The notes under the pieces were generated by a model, which saw nothing but the letters and a program-made list of their open reading frames with translations, did no database searches and was not told the DNA's origin. This document shows, piece by piece, positions 32,888 to 46,300 of a stretch of 64,000 nucleotides of DNA. Numbering within the stretch: the stretch's first letter is position 1; each line of letters opens with the position of its first letter. The stretch covers positions 5,846,501 through 5,910,500 of the forward strand of contig CATNEN010000034.1 in NCBI GenBank assembly GCA_950097015.1. The letters run 5' to 3'. A program made the translations under genes and the position numbers. This DNA is from Macrostomum hystrix. Lineage: Eukaryota > Platyhelminthes > Macrostomidae.

Positions 32888-34339
32888 GTAGAGATGACGG
32901 TCAATAAGAGAAGTGGCGGGGTATTAGAAATTGTCAGAGGGCTGAGAGTAAATATTAATTAGCTTAGCAGGCCGTATCTGTTCTGTCCAGAGTTTAAGAA
33001 TCCCTGATTCAAAGGTGCTAAGCAGAGAAGCCTCCTATATCTTCGAAAGGCCTGCTAATATGAGTATGGATGACATGTTCCTTATTAATTATCCTGCACG
33101 TGGCTACAAATGAAAAAAAACACGAAAATGTGTGACTCCCCCGACCTCCTGGATACTGGATCTTCCACTAATTAATTAGTCAATTTTTGGGTCTTTCACC
33201 AATATCGTCATGCAATCCTCCTAAAATGCAATCAGCTCTAACTAATCCCCTTAATTGATAGTGTTATAAAGCCGCGAACTAAGTCGGTTGCTCGGTGCAC
33301 TCTGATCGCAATGCTGATCCCAGGTATATTCCCAGTGTGTTCTCCTGAATTGTGTTGGTCATTCTTCCTGACAGCAGTTTTCTGAGCGATCTCATCGGGA
33401 CGAAGATTTCTAGAACGGAACTCACATTTAATTTCGTACATACAGAGCTCTAAATGATTTCCAAAGCTCTATTTATTTTTTATTGGTTAAAATCTACTTT
33501 ACCCGGCGTACAATGTGTACAATGTGTCTCGCCCCATTTTGTAAGTGTCTTTTCTAGAAGTCTAGGACCTATATCAACTGCATGCATGGAAATTTTGCAT
33601 CAAGCTTATAAATTAGGAATAGAATCTGCATTGCTGAACTACGGACATTTGGTATGCCCCTTTGTGTGGCTTTTTCTCGTATGCTCGGACTTTGTCTATG
33701 AATTCATATTTGCATTGGCACCACTAATATATAGAATTACCCAGTATTATACTGGTAAGGTTTTTTCGGAATTCCAATGCTACAAATGACAATCGCAGAA
33801 CTCCTGATCGAAGCTCTTTAAATTTTGTCGGACGACATCCAAAGGGAATTAAGAACACGCGGTAATGCAGTGCAAATATTTATGGCCCATTGGTGCAAGT
33901 GACATTCTATGATTCTATAGTACGCATAGTGCATAAAAAATTGTACAGCTGTTTCATTTTGGATTGCTTCAAACACTTATGTTGCTGCCTGGTGCCTAGA
34001 TGCATGCATGAATTATGAGCAACATTAATGACTTCTTGCAGGCTGAATTTTTTCATCAACAGTGAGCAACGATTATTTGAACATCAATTATTCGTTCTTT
34101 TTTTATCTCAAAGTTTGAGATTACAGCACTTCAAGAGGCTTGCAAATCGCTTAATAGTGTAAGGGTGTCGGCGAGGTTGGGTGACAGTATGAGAGAAACA
34201 GCCAATCACGAGAGGAGGAGGTGATAGTAGAACACGACTGAACTGGTGCACACCATAAATTAAGGATCACTATAAAGCTATGGCTACTGAAAGTAGAGGA
34301 CATCATTCACAATATGAGACTTAAAGAATAGGGATATAT
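32888..34339. other. Gene-free AT-rich stretch
   Basis: A 111-codon open frame at 33454-33789 is hydrophobic but lacks any family resemblance or splice context. Nothing else was recognised. Confidence 0.4.
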
Positions 34340-34432
34340 ATTAGTGCAGTAGTTGCTTAGAGCCTTTGGACTTTTCTGACCGCAGGTTCATGAGTTCGAA
34401 TCTCAGCTAGCCCGAGGGAAACAATTAGCTTT
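34340..34432 (+). mobile_element. tRNA-like SINE fragment
   Basis: CAGTAGTTGCTTAGAGCC resembles a degenerate A box, and GAGTTCGAATCTCAGC is a clear B-box-like sequence 50 bases later. The arms do not fold as a full tRNA by eye, so a SINE head or tRNA pseudogene is more likely than a working tRNA. Confidence 0.45.
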
Positions 34433-36477
34433 CTTCCTTAAGAAAAACAAATTTTCGTTAAATTTTCTCATATATCTTTGCGTGTTAGTTATTATTTGTA
34501 GACCGCGAGTTAATATAGTCCTGTCTATGTGAGACAAACCTCCCAGCAGCCTGTTTACTTTGAAAGTTCAGGACAGTAAAAAAGAGCATCCGCAGAATTG
34601 TGCACTGCATTTGGATGAGTCACGCAAAATGTGCGACTGCACTGCGTCACTGGCTGCGCATCCATAAATTTCATGTACCGTTGCCTGCCCGAAACAGATG
34701 TTAATCACTGCCATACTGCAACTTTTAGGCAATATGCGAACTTTCGGTTTTATCCTCAACTCCTCTAAGTTGTTACCAGAGGAATTCTCGTTCTTTATCG
34801 ACGATCCGCGCGCCAATCCTCGCGGATTTAATTTTGCGTTGTGCAACGCGGCCCATTGAAGGCGCAGTGATTCGCCGACCTGCTGCTGACTGATGCCGAC
34901 ATGATCTTTGAGCTTCGCGATCATTACGGCTTTATCAGCTCTAATTATGCATGAGTAAATAAAAGGTACAATGCAACAGCCACATGCATTAGTGCGTTGC
35001 GCTTGTTTAACGTGATAGAACCCGATCTAGCTACAACTAGTAAAGTTTTTTTAGATACCTAAAGTGAGATACAGAGAACTGTTAAATAGAAATACAGGAA
35101 AACGGTGGCGCTCAAATCCGGTGCACAGACGACGTCAAGAATGATGATTACAGCTTCGATTTGTGTATATTGTAAATAAAAACAAAAAGGTAGAGTAAAA
35201 ATCTATCTTTCATAATTTTTGTTACTTTGCGTAGATCTTAATTTTTATCTTCCAATGTAATTTGTTTAAACAAGTAGCAATAAGTCGAGCGATACCGCTT
35301 TTTAAAACTATAAAAGTTTGAATTGAAATTCGGTCATGCACGATCGACAGTAAGTAATAGTGTCTTTAAGCATTTGAATGCGATAATAGATCGGTAGGCC
35401 TAATGTCGGAACTTAAAAGTCTAGAAAATATTTATTTTCAACATAACTCTATTTTTCTAACTAGCCTGCAAAATTAGCAAACCTTTTCGCCGGCTTCATT
35501 CATTCGTTCGATTTTTTGATCGGGCTAACTCTAAAAGGAATTATAGTTTCATTGTCTAGCATGAACTATAAATGTGCAGTAAATGATATTAACAAGCAGA
35601 TTTCTTTATTTTACAATTTAGTTTTTTCTACCATATAAATTGTGTTTTTTAGTTTCTTATATTCATCTATGGCTATAGCTTCTCTGTGCAGAAACTGTGC
35701 AGTTACAATACAATTTTCCTGTGTGCACTACGTGATTTGTTATGATATAAGCAAAAAGTCAGATAGGCCTATATTATATGTAAACAATTAGAATACATCT
35801 TTTGTATATTAGTAGGTAGCTAGAGAAAAATTGACTAGACTTTGGTAGTTTTTGCAGTCTAATTTTTTACTATAAATAAAAATTACTTATGATTTCAAAT
35901 TTAATGTCAATGTTTAAAAACAAAACAGAAATCAAAATCAAAGTGAACTTTCTTTCCCCACAAGCCACAAGAATAAAACAAAGAAGCTTATTTGTATTCT
36001 TGAAATAAGTTGATGAAATTAGATGCTAATTTATTTATCAGCACAACAACATTTTTGTATTCTTTCATTGTGCATTTGTCTCTATTGTACACATCTGTCA
36101 ACCAATTGTTGGGTTTGCATTGTATGTCATTGTCCAATAAAATATAGATAGTCTTTTAATGTTTATGCGGACAGGTTCATTTAATTGGGCTCTTGAGTTA
36201 TAGTTAAAATTAGCAACTAGCAGGGTATTTGCAAATCTAGTCAGATTAAAGTCAACTCTGTCATTGTAAAGCCCTTACATGACTTTCAAAAACTTTTTGG
36301 GCATTTGCAAAGTTAAGTTGGATTGTTTGTGTTAGATATGCCATTGTATAGTTCTATGTATGATATTTGTGCCTAGTATAATGCTATCACAGGTTCTCAT
36401 ATATTATCAGAATTAAATAAATTTCTATCTGTTCTGCCAAATGTAAATCAAATGGCCACACCTTTGCAGAACTTTTT
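34433..36477. other. AT-rich stretch, nothing recognised
   Basis: It contains a 118-codon minus-strand frame at 34568-34924, somewhat richer in GC than its surroundings, starting MIAKLKDHVGISQQQ. I do not recognise it, no intron structure supports it, and it could be chance. Confidence 0.35.
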
Positions 36478-36840
36478 AATAACAATTGCGGGAGGGCGGT
36501 AGGCATTAACATATCATTTGGTGACAGTAGCTAGACCTGCTACCAGCAAGGAAGAAATTGGGCCCTTTGCTGACTCCTGAGCATACACTCAGATACTGTA
36601 CAAAAGCACACAGGTGTGTACATCTGCACTTTCTCATTGTCAGGCAGTGTACACTTTCACTGTGCCTTGGAGGTTGGCCCTGAAGATCAGAAATTGCATG
36701 TCAAGCCTCTTAAGGCTTATCTTGGCAACAGTGTCCTAATTTAATTTGGCCTTGCCACAAAATTAAGCTTAGGGACCTTGGTGCAAAAGGCAGATGTGTT
36801 AACCACTCTGCCAATCATCCTATTGCAGAACTTTACTTTT
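36478..36840 (-). mobile_element. tRNA-derived SINE, copy B
   Basis: The reverse complement reads GCAGAGTGGTTAACACATCT, then CACCAAGGTCCCTAAGCTT, CCAACCTCCAAGGCACAG, ACACTGCCTGAC, GCTCAGGAGTCAGC and GCCCTCCCGCAATTGTT. This follows copy A at 15072-15440 in order and spacing, with moderate divergence. Confidence 0.88.
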
Positions 36841-39800
36841 TTTAAATAAAAATTTATTAAATTAATTTTTTGCTTAGACCAATTTACTATTTAAATATAT
36901 GATGTATAAATAATACAACTAAATGGCTGTTATTATTATTATTATTATTAAGTCAATGGTAACAATGCCAATATTGAGTGCACATTCTTTATGATGAGAG
37001 TAAAAATGTGTTTTTTAACTTATTAATTGTGTTATGACAGTAAAATCTTAAGCATTCTTGTTGGATCCTAAATAACAATGATGAACATAAATTTAAGCTT
37101 GTATTGAAAGTTGTCATGAGTAAATAAGGATAGCTTCTGTTTAGCTTCTGTTGGAATATCTTAGTGTATATTTAAGCAGAAAATGAAGTTTGTAGTTATC
37201 AAGACAGGTTCATAAATATATATTGTATCATTGTTGCAGTTTGTTGAATCAAATGTTCATTTCTTGTCTAGATATTAGACAAATTTTGTGCATAAAAATT
37301 TAATAATTGGTTTAAGTTGTGTGAGGGCTACATATTCTATTAAATAAGATTGTACACTGATTGATACCACTATGCATTAAGTTGTTCATTAATTCTGAGT
37401 ATCTATGAATTGACATAGACACATTAGGGTTTAAGCAAGTCCAACTGATACTGGTGAGTAATTTTAGAATGGTGTTTCTTGACAGTTGCAACAAACATTG
37501 CACTATATGTGGCAGTTTTGTATAACAGAGGTCTCCAGCTATTTTGTGTGTTTATTTGTTCTTAAAATGAACTTCCAGGTTAAAATAGTTTTGCTTAGCT
37601 ATGCTTTGTTGAATCAGTTATAATAGGAGTAGAGATATATTTTTGTTCTATTTCTATTCTTTCAAACACATTTTCAGAAAGGAATTTGTGTTTCTTATTT
37701 ACTATATTTTGTCTTGCTTTCAATCCGGTGCATAGTCCCAGATTTGTCTGGCTTCTTTCAAATGTGCATCCAGCTACTATTTCTACTAACTACTAAACTA
37801 TTAAACTCGCCTTTGTCAATATTTTTCTTCAATTACATGGACCGTGATAATTACATGCTGCCAGAATTGCCATTACACAAATCACACATCCCATCTATTT
37901 AATATTATAGAGGCTAGCTGTGGCTCAGCTGGCCATTACTACTCAGTCTCCAGTTGGCTAGATGCTTAGCAATCATATCTTCTCTTTGATTACAGCTTAG
38001 CTGTTTTATCCTGCAGCGGAAGCGTCATCCATTGGGCTAATTAATCTTCTGCTCCCCTCATTTCCTCGTCCAAGGGCTTAAGATCTACTGTGAATTTTAA
38101 TAATACGTTCTGATGCGTCGAATTTTATCTACCTTTTTTATTTAGCCACCTGGTGACTCCGGTTTAAAGTATAATTGAGATCTTGCTGCTTACTCACTCT
38201 TAAACACGTGATTAAGGTGATTTTTCACTCCCCCTAGTGACGCAGCTCTCATTGCTACTACTGCTGCCTTCTCATTGCTAAAATGGTTTCCCAGAATAAA
38301 GCGCGGTAGAAATACTAATTCTCTTTTTTTAGCCTCTCCCTCTCTTCCTCTCTGTATATTTTTTTACCGATTATGTATGACGTTAGTGCCCCAATCTACC
38401 TTTCCCCGGTCCAATAGCGCATAATCTGGCATCAGCATCAGATGCACAGTGAAGGGGGGTTGGCTGCCGTGTATGGGCTCAGCAGCCAGCGGGATTGGCG
38501 GTCCTGTGAACACTGTCCTGCAGTGTTTCCAATCGCAAAGCAGCGTGAGGAGTCTGCTACTTTGCTTTGAAAATAAAATGGAAAATAGTTAAAACGCAGT
38601 TGTAGTTGCGTGTGTGTGTGTGTGCTTCTCTTTCCTTTTTGGCATTTTTTTCTCCGTTTCTGTCAGCGTGACGCATTTCTGCTTACCGTCTCCACGCCAA
38701 CTGTTTGAATGTAAGTTGAAATTGGGATTGATGGCCGACAAGTACTAGTGCTTATCCGCCTTGCCCAACATTATTTTATGTTATATGCATTCCTGCGATG
38801 CTAAGTGTAGATTAGGTCTCCATTGAGAATTTCTTTAAGCTATGCTCTGTCCTAATCTGTCTTATACAGATCGTATATCATCCGATCAATCTAGTCATGC
38901 GTCTAAAGATAATATAATTGTGTAATATGGTTTGCTCCATGGATACTTACATAGATATGTATAATAATAAATCAATTATTCAAAGTCACTTACACAATTA
39001 CTAGGCAGCGTTCAGTAGAGTAGAATATTATGCATACTATGAAAATTCTATGCAATCTTCATCCGAGATTAAAACACCTTGCGTCATTTAATTTTCTTAA
39101 GTAACAAAATCTAGTATCCTAAAATAGAATGTCTAGAAAAAAGTGTTTTTCCCGTTTGGGATTTAGGAGGATGGGAAGTTGCTCAATTCGAGCAGGCCTC
39201 CAAAATTTCAGGCTAGATTAGGTAGCTTCAACTATTTGTTTGATTAGCCGCCCTAACCCCCCCCCCTATGAAGCTGGATAAGCCGCCTCTGAAATATCAA
39301 ACTAAGCCGACTGCTTATTAAGTATAAAGCGACAGGTAGACTATTAAAGGTGCAAATCTCTAATCCTGAGCTTCTCGCGTCAATCCCTTTGCGTCCGTCT
39401 CAAACGAAATCCATGTATGGGAGGCGCTCGCTTGTGTTCCCTTTCCGTCCGGGCACCCAGCCCAAACCGCCTGTCTCCGGGTCCTTGCCGCCAATCTTGT
39501 TCAATATTTCTACGCGGCGCAACTTGAGGCCATTTTCCTACTCTTAAATTCCCTGAATTTCCTGTCCCGCCCTATCTTGCCTTCATCAACAGAGAGTCCC
39601 TTCTTCTCTTCCTCTTCTCGCCTTTGAAGCAGAGCAGGATGGCTTTTAATCACTTTCACTGTTGGCAATGTCCACAGCTCTATCAATGTTCTTTCCTGCT
39701 CATCTGTGATTGCCAAGTGGAAAGGGGAAATTATCCTACCCGCATCGCTAGTACCAGCCTCCTGTTTCAATTTTTAGCTCATTTATTGCTGTTGTTGCTG

Positions 39801-40314
39801 AACGGTCCCCGTTTCTTCTTATTTAATTTTAAGTGATTTCAAATTCTTCCCGCTCTGTCATTTGCTGTATTTCTTTTAATTATGCTGTAGGCTTGATTTC
39901 TTTAATCCTTTTGCTAATTCGAGTCTTCTTTTAAAATAGTCATTGTCATTCCTTCGCGTATTTGCTTAAAAACGTGGTCGTTTTCTTTAAAACAGGATAT
40001 AATAGATTATTAAATGGAATGCTACCTGTGCATACAGAAGAATATTGCAAACATACATGTAGTTTTTCTACGCTGATAAAGTCATGTACACTGCCAGACG
40101 ATGAGAAATCCTGAGTATGTTTACTATCGTAGTGGACTACCTTGCTTACGCAACCCAATTCGTCTGACAATTTATTTTTCAGCTTTCGCTAACAAAACAA
40201 CACGATCTCAGATGCTTCACTGATAAGTATAATTGTGCGCCAATTAATTCGTCACAGCTATTGCTAAGGTCCTTCCTGTACAAAGATACATTTTAGTTCA
40301 AGAAAACAAACGGA
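36841..40314. other. Upstream region of the ERR-like receptor gene
   Basis: 37-38 kb is AT-rich without recognised features. 38250-38700 and 39360-39780 are richer in GC and may hold promoter or 5' untranslated exons of the receptor, but no donor-acceptor chain could be established. A TTTTAG acceptor-like site lies 24 bases before the receptor start codon (about 40290), so a spliced or trans-spliced leader is possible. Confidence 0.35.
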
Positions 40315-43300
40315 ATGAATTATCCGCCAATAGACGTTAAACGTGAGGCCGAAGAAGTTGACGACTATATCAATGATGACAACTCCGTCACCGCCAGCGC
40401 CAGCCGGGGCAACAAAGGCCCAGCTGTTGCTAGGAAGAAGCAGAAGCTAAAGGAGCCAGTCGATATGGGCGTTATGTCCGAGAATCAGATCTGCGTTGTG
40501 TGCGGCGACTACGCTTCCGGCTTTCACTATTCGGCCCTGACCTGCGAGGCTTGCAAAAGCTTTTTTAAGCGCACCGTTCAGGGTGAGCAGTGGTTGGGGC
40601 CATAATCAGGGACCATAATCAGTTTAACCAACTTTTAGTATTTTCCTCATCTCAGGTGATACGAAGATATACATTACATATATATACATAACGCCTATTT
40701 GAAATCAGTAAACTAAAGCACTTGGGAGTTAAATGTCTTGTCCAAGGACACAAATTGTCTCCGTTGGACTGAGATTTAAAATCCCGAAATCTCCTTTGTA
40801 GCCTCTTATTTTAATTGGCTGCTAAATTTGTATCAGTCCTACAAAAGTGCACACTATATTGTAAGTGTAATGTCTAATATTCTATTCAAAAGAAAGGCAA
40901 TGAGCTCCTCAGTGATTATTCCTCCTCTTTAAATCCCAGTGGGCTCCAACCTTCAAAATCTCTCAGATACTCGGATGTTGAAATTTCTGCTTGGCAGAGT
41001 GGAATAGTCACAAGATAGCTATTCCTTGTCACGCAAATGTCGACTGATGAGAGCGTGTCACGCGCTTATTTCCCAGTCTCAGTTGGTCATATTCAAAACC
41101 AATTTTCATAATTCTCCTGTAAAATAGGCTTGCACTTTATAAAAAACTACCAGCCATCTGGCATCTACCCTTATCTCCGTCTGCAGATAAGCATGAGTAC
41201 ACGTGCTCCGGAAACTTTGACTGCTCTGTTAGCAAGTCGATGCGCAAGTCGTGCCAGTATTGCCGCTTTCAGAAGTGTCTGGTTAATGGCATGCTGCCTC
41301 AGGGTAAGAGTCTGCGCTCTTTTTAATATTATTTTCGATATGATTGTATACAATTTTTAATATGACGTGTGATTCACATCTTTTAGATTCTTATATGTCT
41401 TGACTATCGATTCTTATATCCCGAGACTATCGATTCTTATATCCCTAGACTATCGATTATTATATCCCTAGACTATCGATTCTTATATATCCCTAGACTA
41501 TCGATTCTTATATCCCTAGACTATCGATTCTTATCCCTAGACTATCGATTTCTTTATCCTTAGACTAACGATTCCTATATCCCTAGACTAACGATTCCTA
41601 TATCCCTAGACTATCGATTCCTATATCCTTAGACTAACGATTCCTTTATCCCTAGACTATCGATTCCTATATCCTTAGACTAGCGATTCCTTTATCCCTA
41701 GACTAACGATTCCTTTATCCCTTGACTAACGATTCCTTCATCCCTTGACTAACGATTCCTTCATCCCTAGACTAACGATTCCTATATCCCTAGACTAACG
41801 ATTCCTTTATCCCTAGACTAACGATTCCTATATCCCTAGACTAACGATTCCTTTATCCATAGACTATCGATTCCTATATCCCTAGAGCCTAGACTAACGA
41901 TTCCTTTATCCATAGACTAACGATTCTTATCTCCCTAGACTATCGATTCTTATATCCCTAGACTATCGATTCTTATATCCCTAGACTATCGATTCTTAAT
42001 CCCTAGACTATCGATTCTTATATCCCTAGACTAACGATTCCTATATCCCTAGACTATCGATTCCTATATCCTTAGACTAACGATTCCTTTATCCCTAGAC
42101 TATCGATTCCTATATCCTTAGACTAGCGATTCCTTTATCCCTAGACTAACGATTCCTTTATCCCTTGACTAACGATTCCTTTATCCCTTGACTAACGATT
42201 CCTTCATCCCTAGACTAACGATTCCTATATCCCTAGACTAACGATTCCTTTATCCCTAGACTAACGATTCCTATATCCCTAGACTAACGATTCCTTTATC
42301 CATAGACTATCGATTCCTATATCCCTAGACTAACGATTCCTTTATCCATAGACTAACGATTCTTATCTCCCTAGACTATCGATTCTTATATCCCTACACT
42401 ATCGATTCTTATATCCCTAGACTATCGATTCTTAATCCCTAGACTATCGATTCTTATATCCCTAGACTATCGATTTCTTTATCCCTAGACTAACGATTCC
42501 TATATCCTTAGACTAACGATTCCTATATCCCTAGACTAACGATTCCTATATCCCTAGACTATCGATTCCTATATCCTTAGACTAACGATTCCTTTATCCC
42601 TAGACTATCGATTCCTATATCCTTAGACTAACGATTCCTTTATCCCTAGACTATCGATTCTTATATCCCTAGACTATCGATTCCTATATCCTTAGACTAA
42701 CGATTCCTTTATCCCTAGACTAACGATTCCTTTATCCATAGACTAACGATTCCTTTATCCCTAGACTAACGATTCCTATATCCTTAGACTAACGATTCCT
42801 ATATCCCTAGACTAACGATTCCTATATCCCTAGACTATCGATTCCTATATCCTTAGACTAACGATTCCTTTATCCCTAGACTATCGATTCCTATATCCTT
42901 AGACTAACGATTCCTTTATCCCTAGACTATCGATTCTTATATCCCTAGACTATCGATTCCTATATCCTTAGACTAACGATTCCTTTATCCCTAGACTAAC
43001 GATTCCTATATCCCTAGACTAACGATTCCTATATCCTTAGACTAACGATTCCTTTATCCCTAGACTAACGATTCCTTTATCCCTAGACTAACGATTCCTT
43101 TATCCCTAGACTAACGATTGCTTTATCCCTAGACTAACGATTCCTATATCCATAGACTAACGATTCCTTTATCCCTAGACTAACGATTGCTTTATCCCTA
43201 GACTATCGATTCCTATATCCATAGACTAACGATTCCTTTATCCCTAGACTAACGATTGCTTTATCCCTAGACTAACGACTCCTATATCCATAGACTAACG

Positions 43301-46300
43301 ATTGCTTTATCCCTGTACTTATGATTCCTTTATCCATAGACTATAGATTATTATATCCTTAGACCTTAGATTCTTATATCCCTAGACTATAGATTCTTAT
43401 ATCCCTAGACTATCTATTTAAGTTCCTGGGATCCCTAGATTTTCGGTTTCTAAATACTTTTTCCTAGAATGTTTTGCACTATTTAATCCCACTTATAGTT
43501 GCTATTCGCATCTGATTATCTTTCATTGGTCTCCCGACAATGAATACACTTTTTTCGCAGTTTATTAGCCACTTTGTATGCATTAACTCACTTCATAGGT
43601 AAGGCTAAGTGTTAGGTAGCTGGGACTATTGCAAACTGTCAGTAGCACGGCTCTCTACTCTCTCCGCATATAGAGTGTCTCAAAATCTGCTTCCGCTTGT
43701 GCACTTACGGGCTAAGTAGGATACTCAGACAGACAGCTCAGGGATTTATTTGCCTAATGGCCATCTGGGCTCCCATCGCCATCTAGTTTGCTGTTTGCGC
43801 GCGTCTAAATCTACTCAAAAGGCGCTTGGCAACAAAGCTTTGTGAATTTTCGTTTTATTTTTACCGACTTTTTCTGGCTTTCCTAGTCCATTTATTACTT
43901 ACGCTAATAATCTCTCTTCGTCTTCCCTCTCTAGTCGCATCTTTTTTGAAGCCCCTCTTCTGCATATGGCAGAAAGAAAAATTGAGATTACTTATGGGAA
44001 GTTATAAAAAACTCAAAGACGTTGTAGGCCAGGGAACGGAGGCCTTCTCTGATCCTTTAATATGTCCGCTCTTTTCATTTTAATGGTAACTTTCGTTCAG
44101 TTTTCTCTTTCCTTAACTAGTTGGCTTGAGAAAGACACTTTTTGGCCAGTTTTTTCGTGTTTTTTATTATTATTCATAAGTCTTAAATGCTGTTGTTTGT
44201 CACGACGTTCGATATTTAATACCTAAAAAATGAAAATGACATAAGGATTCAACAAGTAAAGCATATTAATTGAAAATGAAAAATTGTCTATGGACTGAAG
44301 CGAAGTCTCTAAGCGAAGCGGTTTCTAAATACTTTTTCCTAGAGCTTCCTGTTCCTTTTTCCTGTAGCTTCTTATCTGAAAGCTACACGACGGTAGGACG
44401 CATCGGACTATCATAACAACTAACTGACTGATAAAAAAACCGAAAAGTTAACAATTATTACGTCCCAAAAATAACGAATTCAAAATTATTCTATTGTATA
44501 TCGTTAAAACCTATCGTTTATTGCACCACACAATTCATTGATAAAAAGTGGGTAATGTAAGAATATATATACCGGCTATTGAGGGTACTAATGGCTGTGA
44601 CCGAGGACGCGCAGCGCGCAGCGCGTCATTGAGCAACGCTGGGATTCCCAGCGGTTCTGTTTGCACCATAGACATTCCACCAGGGTTTTAATGTCGTCCA
44701 TTAAAACCCATTAAAACCCCGAGCGAAGCCCGTAATACTGCCATAGACTAAACCCAGAGAACGGTTCTCGCTTCTTAAGAGGAGTGGGACTGTTGAGTGG
44801 ATCATCAGAGAATTTATTACGGAACCCATCGTCTCTTATATGTATAGCACTATATATACTCGTAGCATTGTGCAAAGATCATTGATTTTAGATCACTAAA
44901 ACAGTATTTCTCGAAGACAAAATAGCATTATTGACCACTGAAGAACTAAGGTTTTGAATCTGCTTAAATTGGCGTCAAAAGGACTCTGCTTAGTCGCAAT
45001 AATATCCACTTCAGATATTTGACTTTAGTACAGTCAAGTTTTTTTCGACTCTCTTGTGTACTTTTATCGAGTAATCAGTAAACAGCATTTTACGACAAAA
45101 ACTTTGAAGCATTTCTTTTCGAATAGGTTTTTCTATTGACCTGGAAGTGATTTTGACAAGGTTAATGTGTGGCTTTTATGGTCTGCTGTTGAAAAAAAAC
45201 GGTTGATTCGCTAAGAAATAGTCTAGAAGCAAACACTTGACATATAGTTTGATAAAAAACAGTTTTTATCAAAAACCCAGTGCATCAGAATGATACTTAG
45301 TGTAACACATCTGTCAGATATTGCATCCTTCAGAAGCGATAAATCTACCAATATATATTGCCTGTTTGTCACAAGGTCATGGCACAATTATATAACCTTA
45401 ATAACCTATAATACGCAGCAATATAATACTATGGCTTCTTGAGTGGCTGTATCGCGAAGGTGATATAATGAAGCTAGTGTAAGGAGTTTTACTGCTCAAG
45501 AAGACACTTAAGTGCCTCCCCGTTATGTTTTGCTTGCTTTCTTGTGTGCATTTTCGGACTGTTTTGTTTCGCATCTGAAGCACCTGCAAATTAATATTAG
45601 CCTGTATTGCAGTAAAATTTCTCTTAACTTGTTGAATTATACATGGTTTTTTAATATGGACTTCACATTGGGAAAAGCTGTCTAGCATGTAGGTCAGCCC
45701 CATATTTATTCTTGCGAGCCTCCGGTTTTAACTAAAGGGGAAAAGTTTCATTTTAAGTCAAGTTGACAGCTTCTCAGTGCGATACAGCCTACATAAACTG
45801 ATATGCAGGTGCATTATTTATGTCCGCTTGTAATTGTTGTAATGCCCTTTCACTTATCGCCAGTTCGGTTGCCAGTTGCACTGCAAGATACAGTGGGAAC
45901 TGAAATTCACACCAAATCACAGAGAGCCAAAAATCAATTCAAGACTCCGTATCGCGGAGAATCGTAAATTTGTGTCTAGGGTGCAGGCCGACCAATCATA
46001 GTTTGAGAGAGATACAGAGAAGTACGTAATGATTGCTAAGGGTTCGAAAATAATGCCTTCGACCAATCAGCGAGCCGCACATGGCTAGGGATTAAGGTTA
46101 GGGATAGAGATCTATAAGAAAACGCGCGTCTTTTTCTACCAATCAGCGAGTGGCGTGGTTAGAGAAAAAGCTCTTAAAGATAGCCAATCACAGATAGTCA
46201 GTGGAAAATGAATATGAAATCGCAAGCGATAGTAAGATAACGTGTGTCTTTTTTCGACTAATAAGCTCGTCGCGCATATTAACAGTAGGACTACCAAGCC

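Noticed and set aside
34340-34432. Functional tRNA gene
   Set aside because: A and B box words are present, but I could not fold acceptor and anticodon arms; a SINE head fits better.
34568-34924. 118-codon minus-strand frame
   Set aside because: No recognised motif, no splice context and mixed composition; left as unproven rather than called a gene.
39510-39770. 86-codon minus-strand frame with a charged stretch
   Set aside because: Lies in the receptor's upstream region, no family resemblance, and the charge comes from a pyrimidine-rich plus strand.
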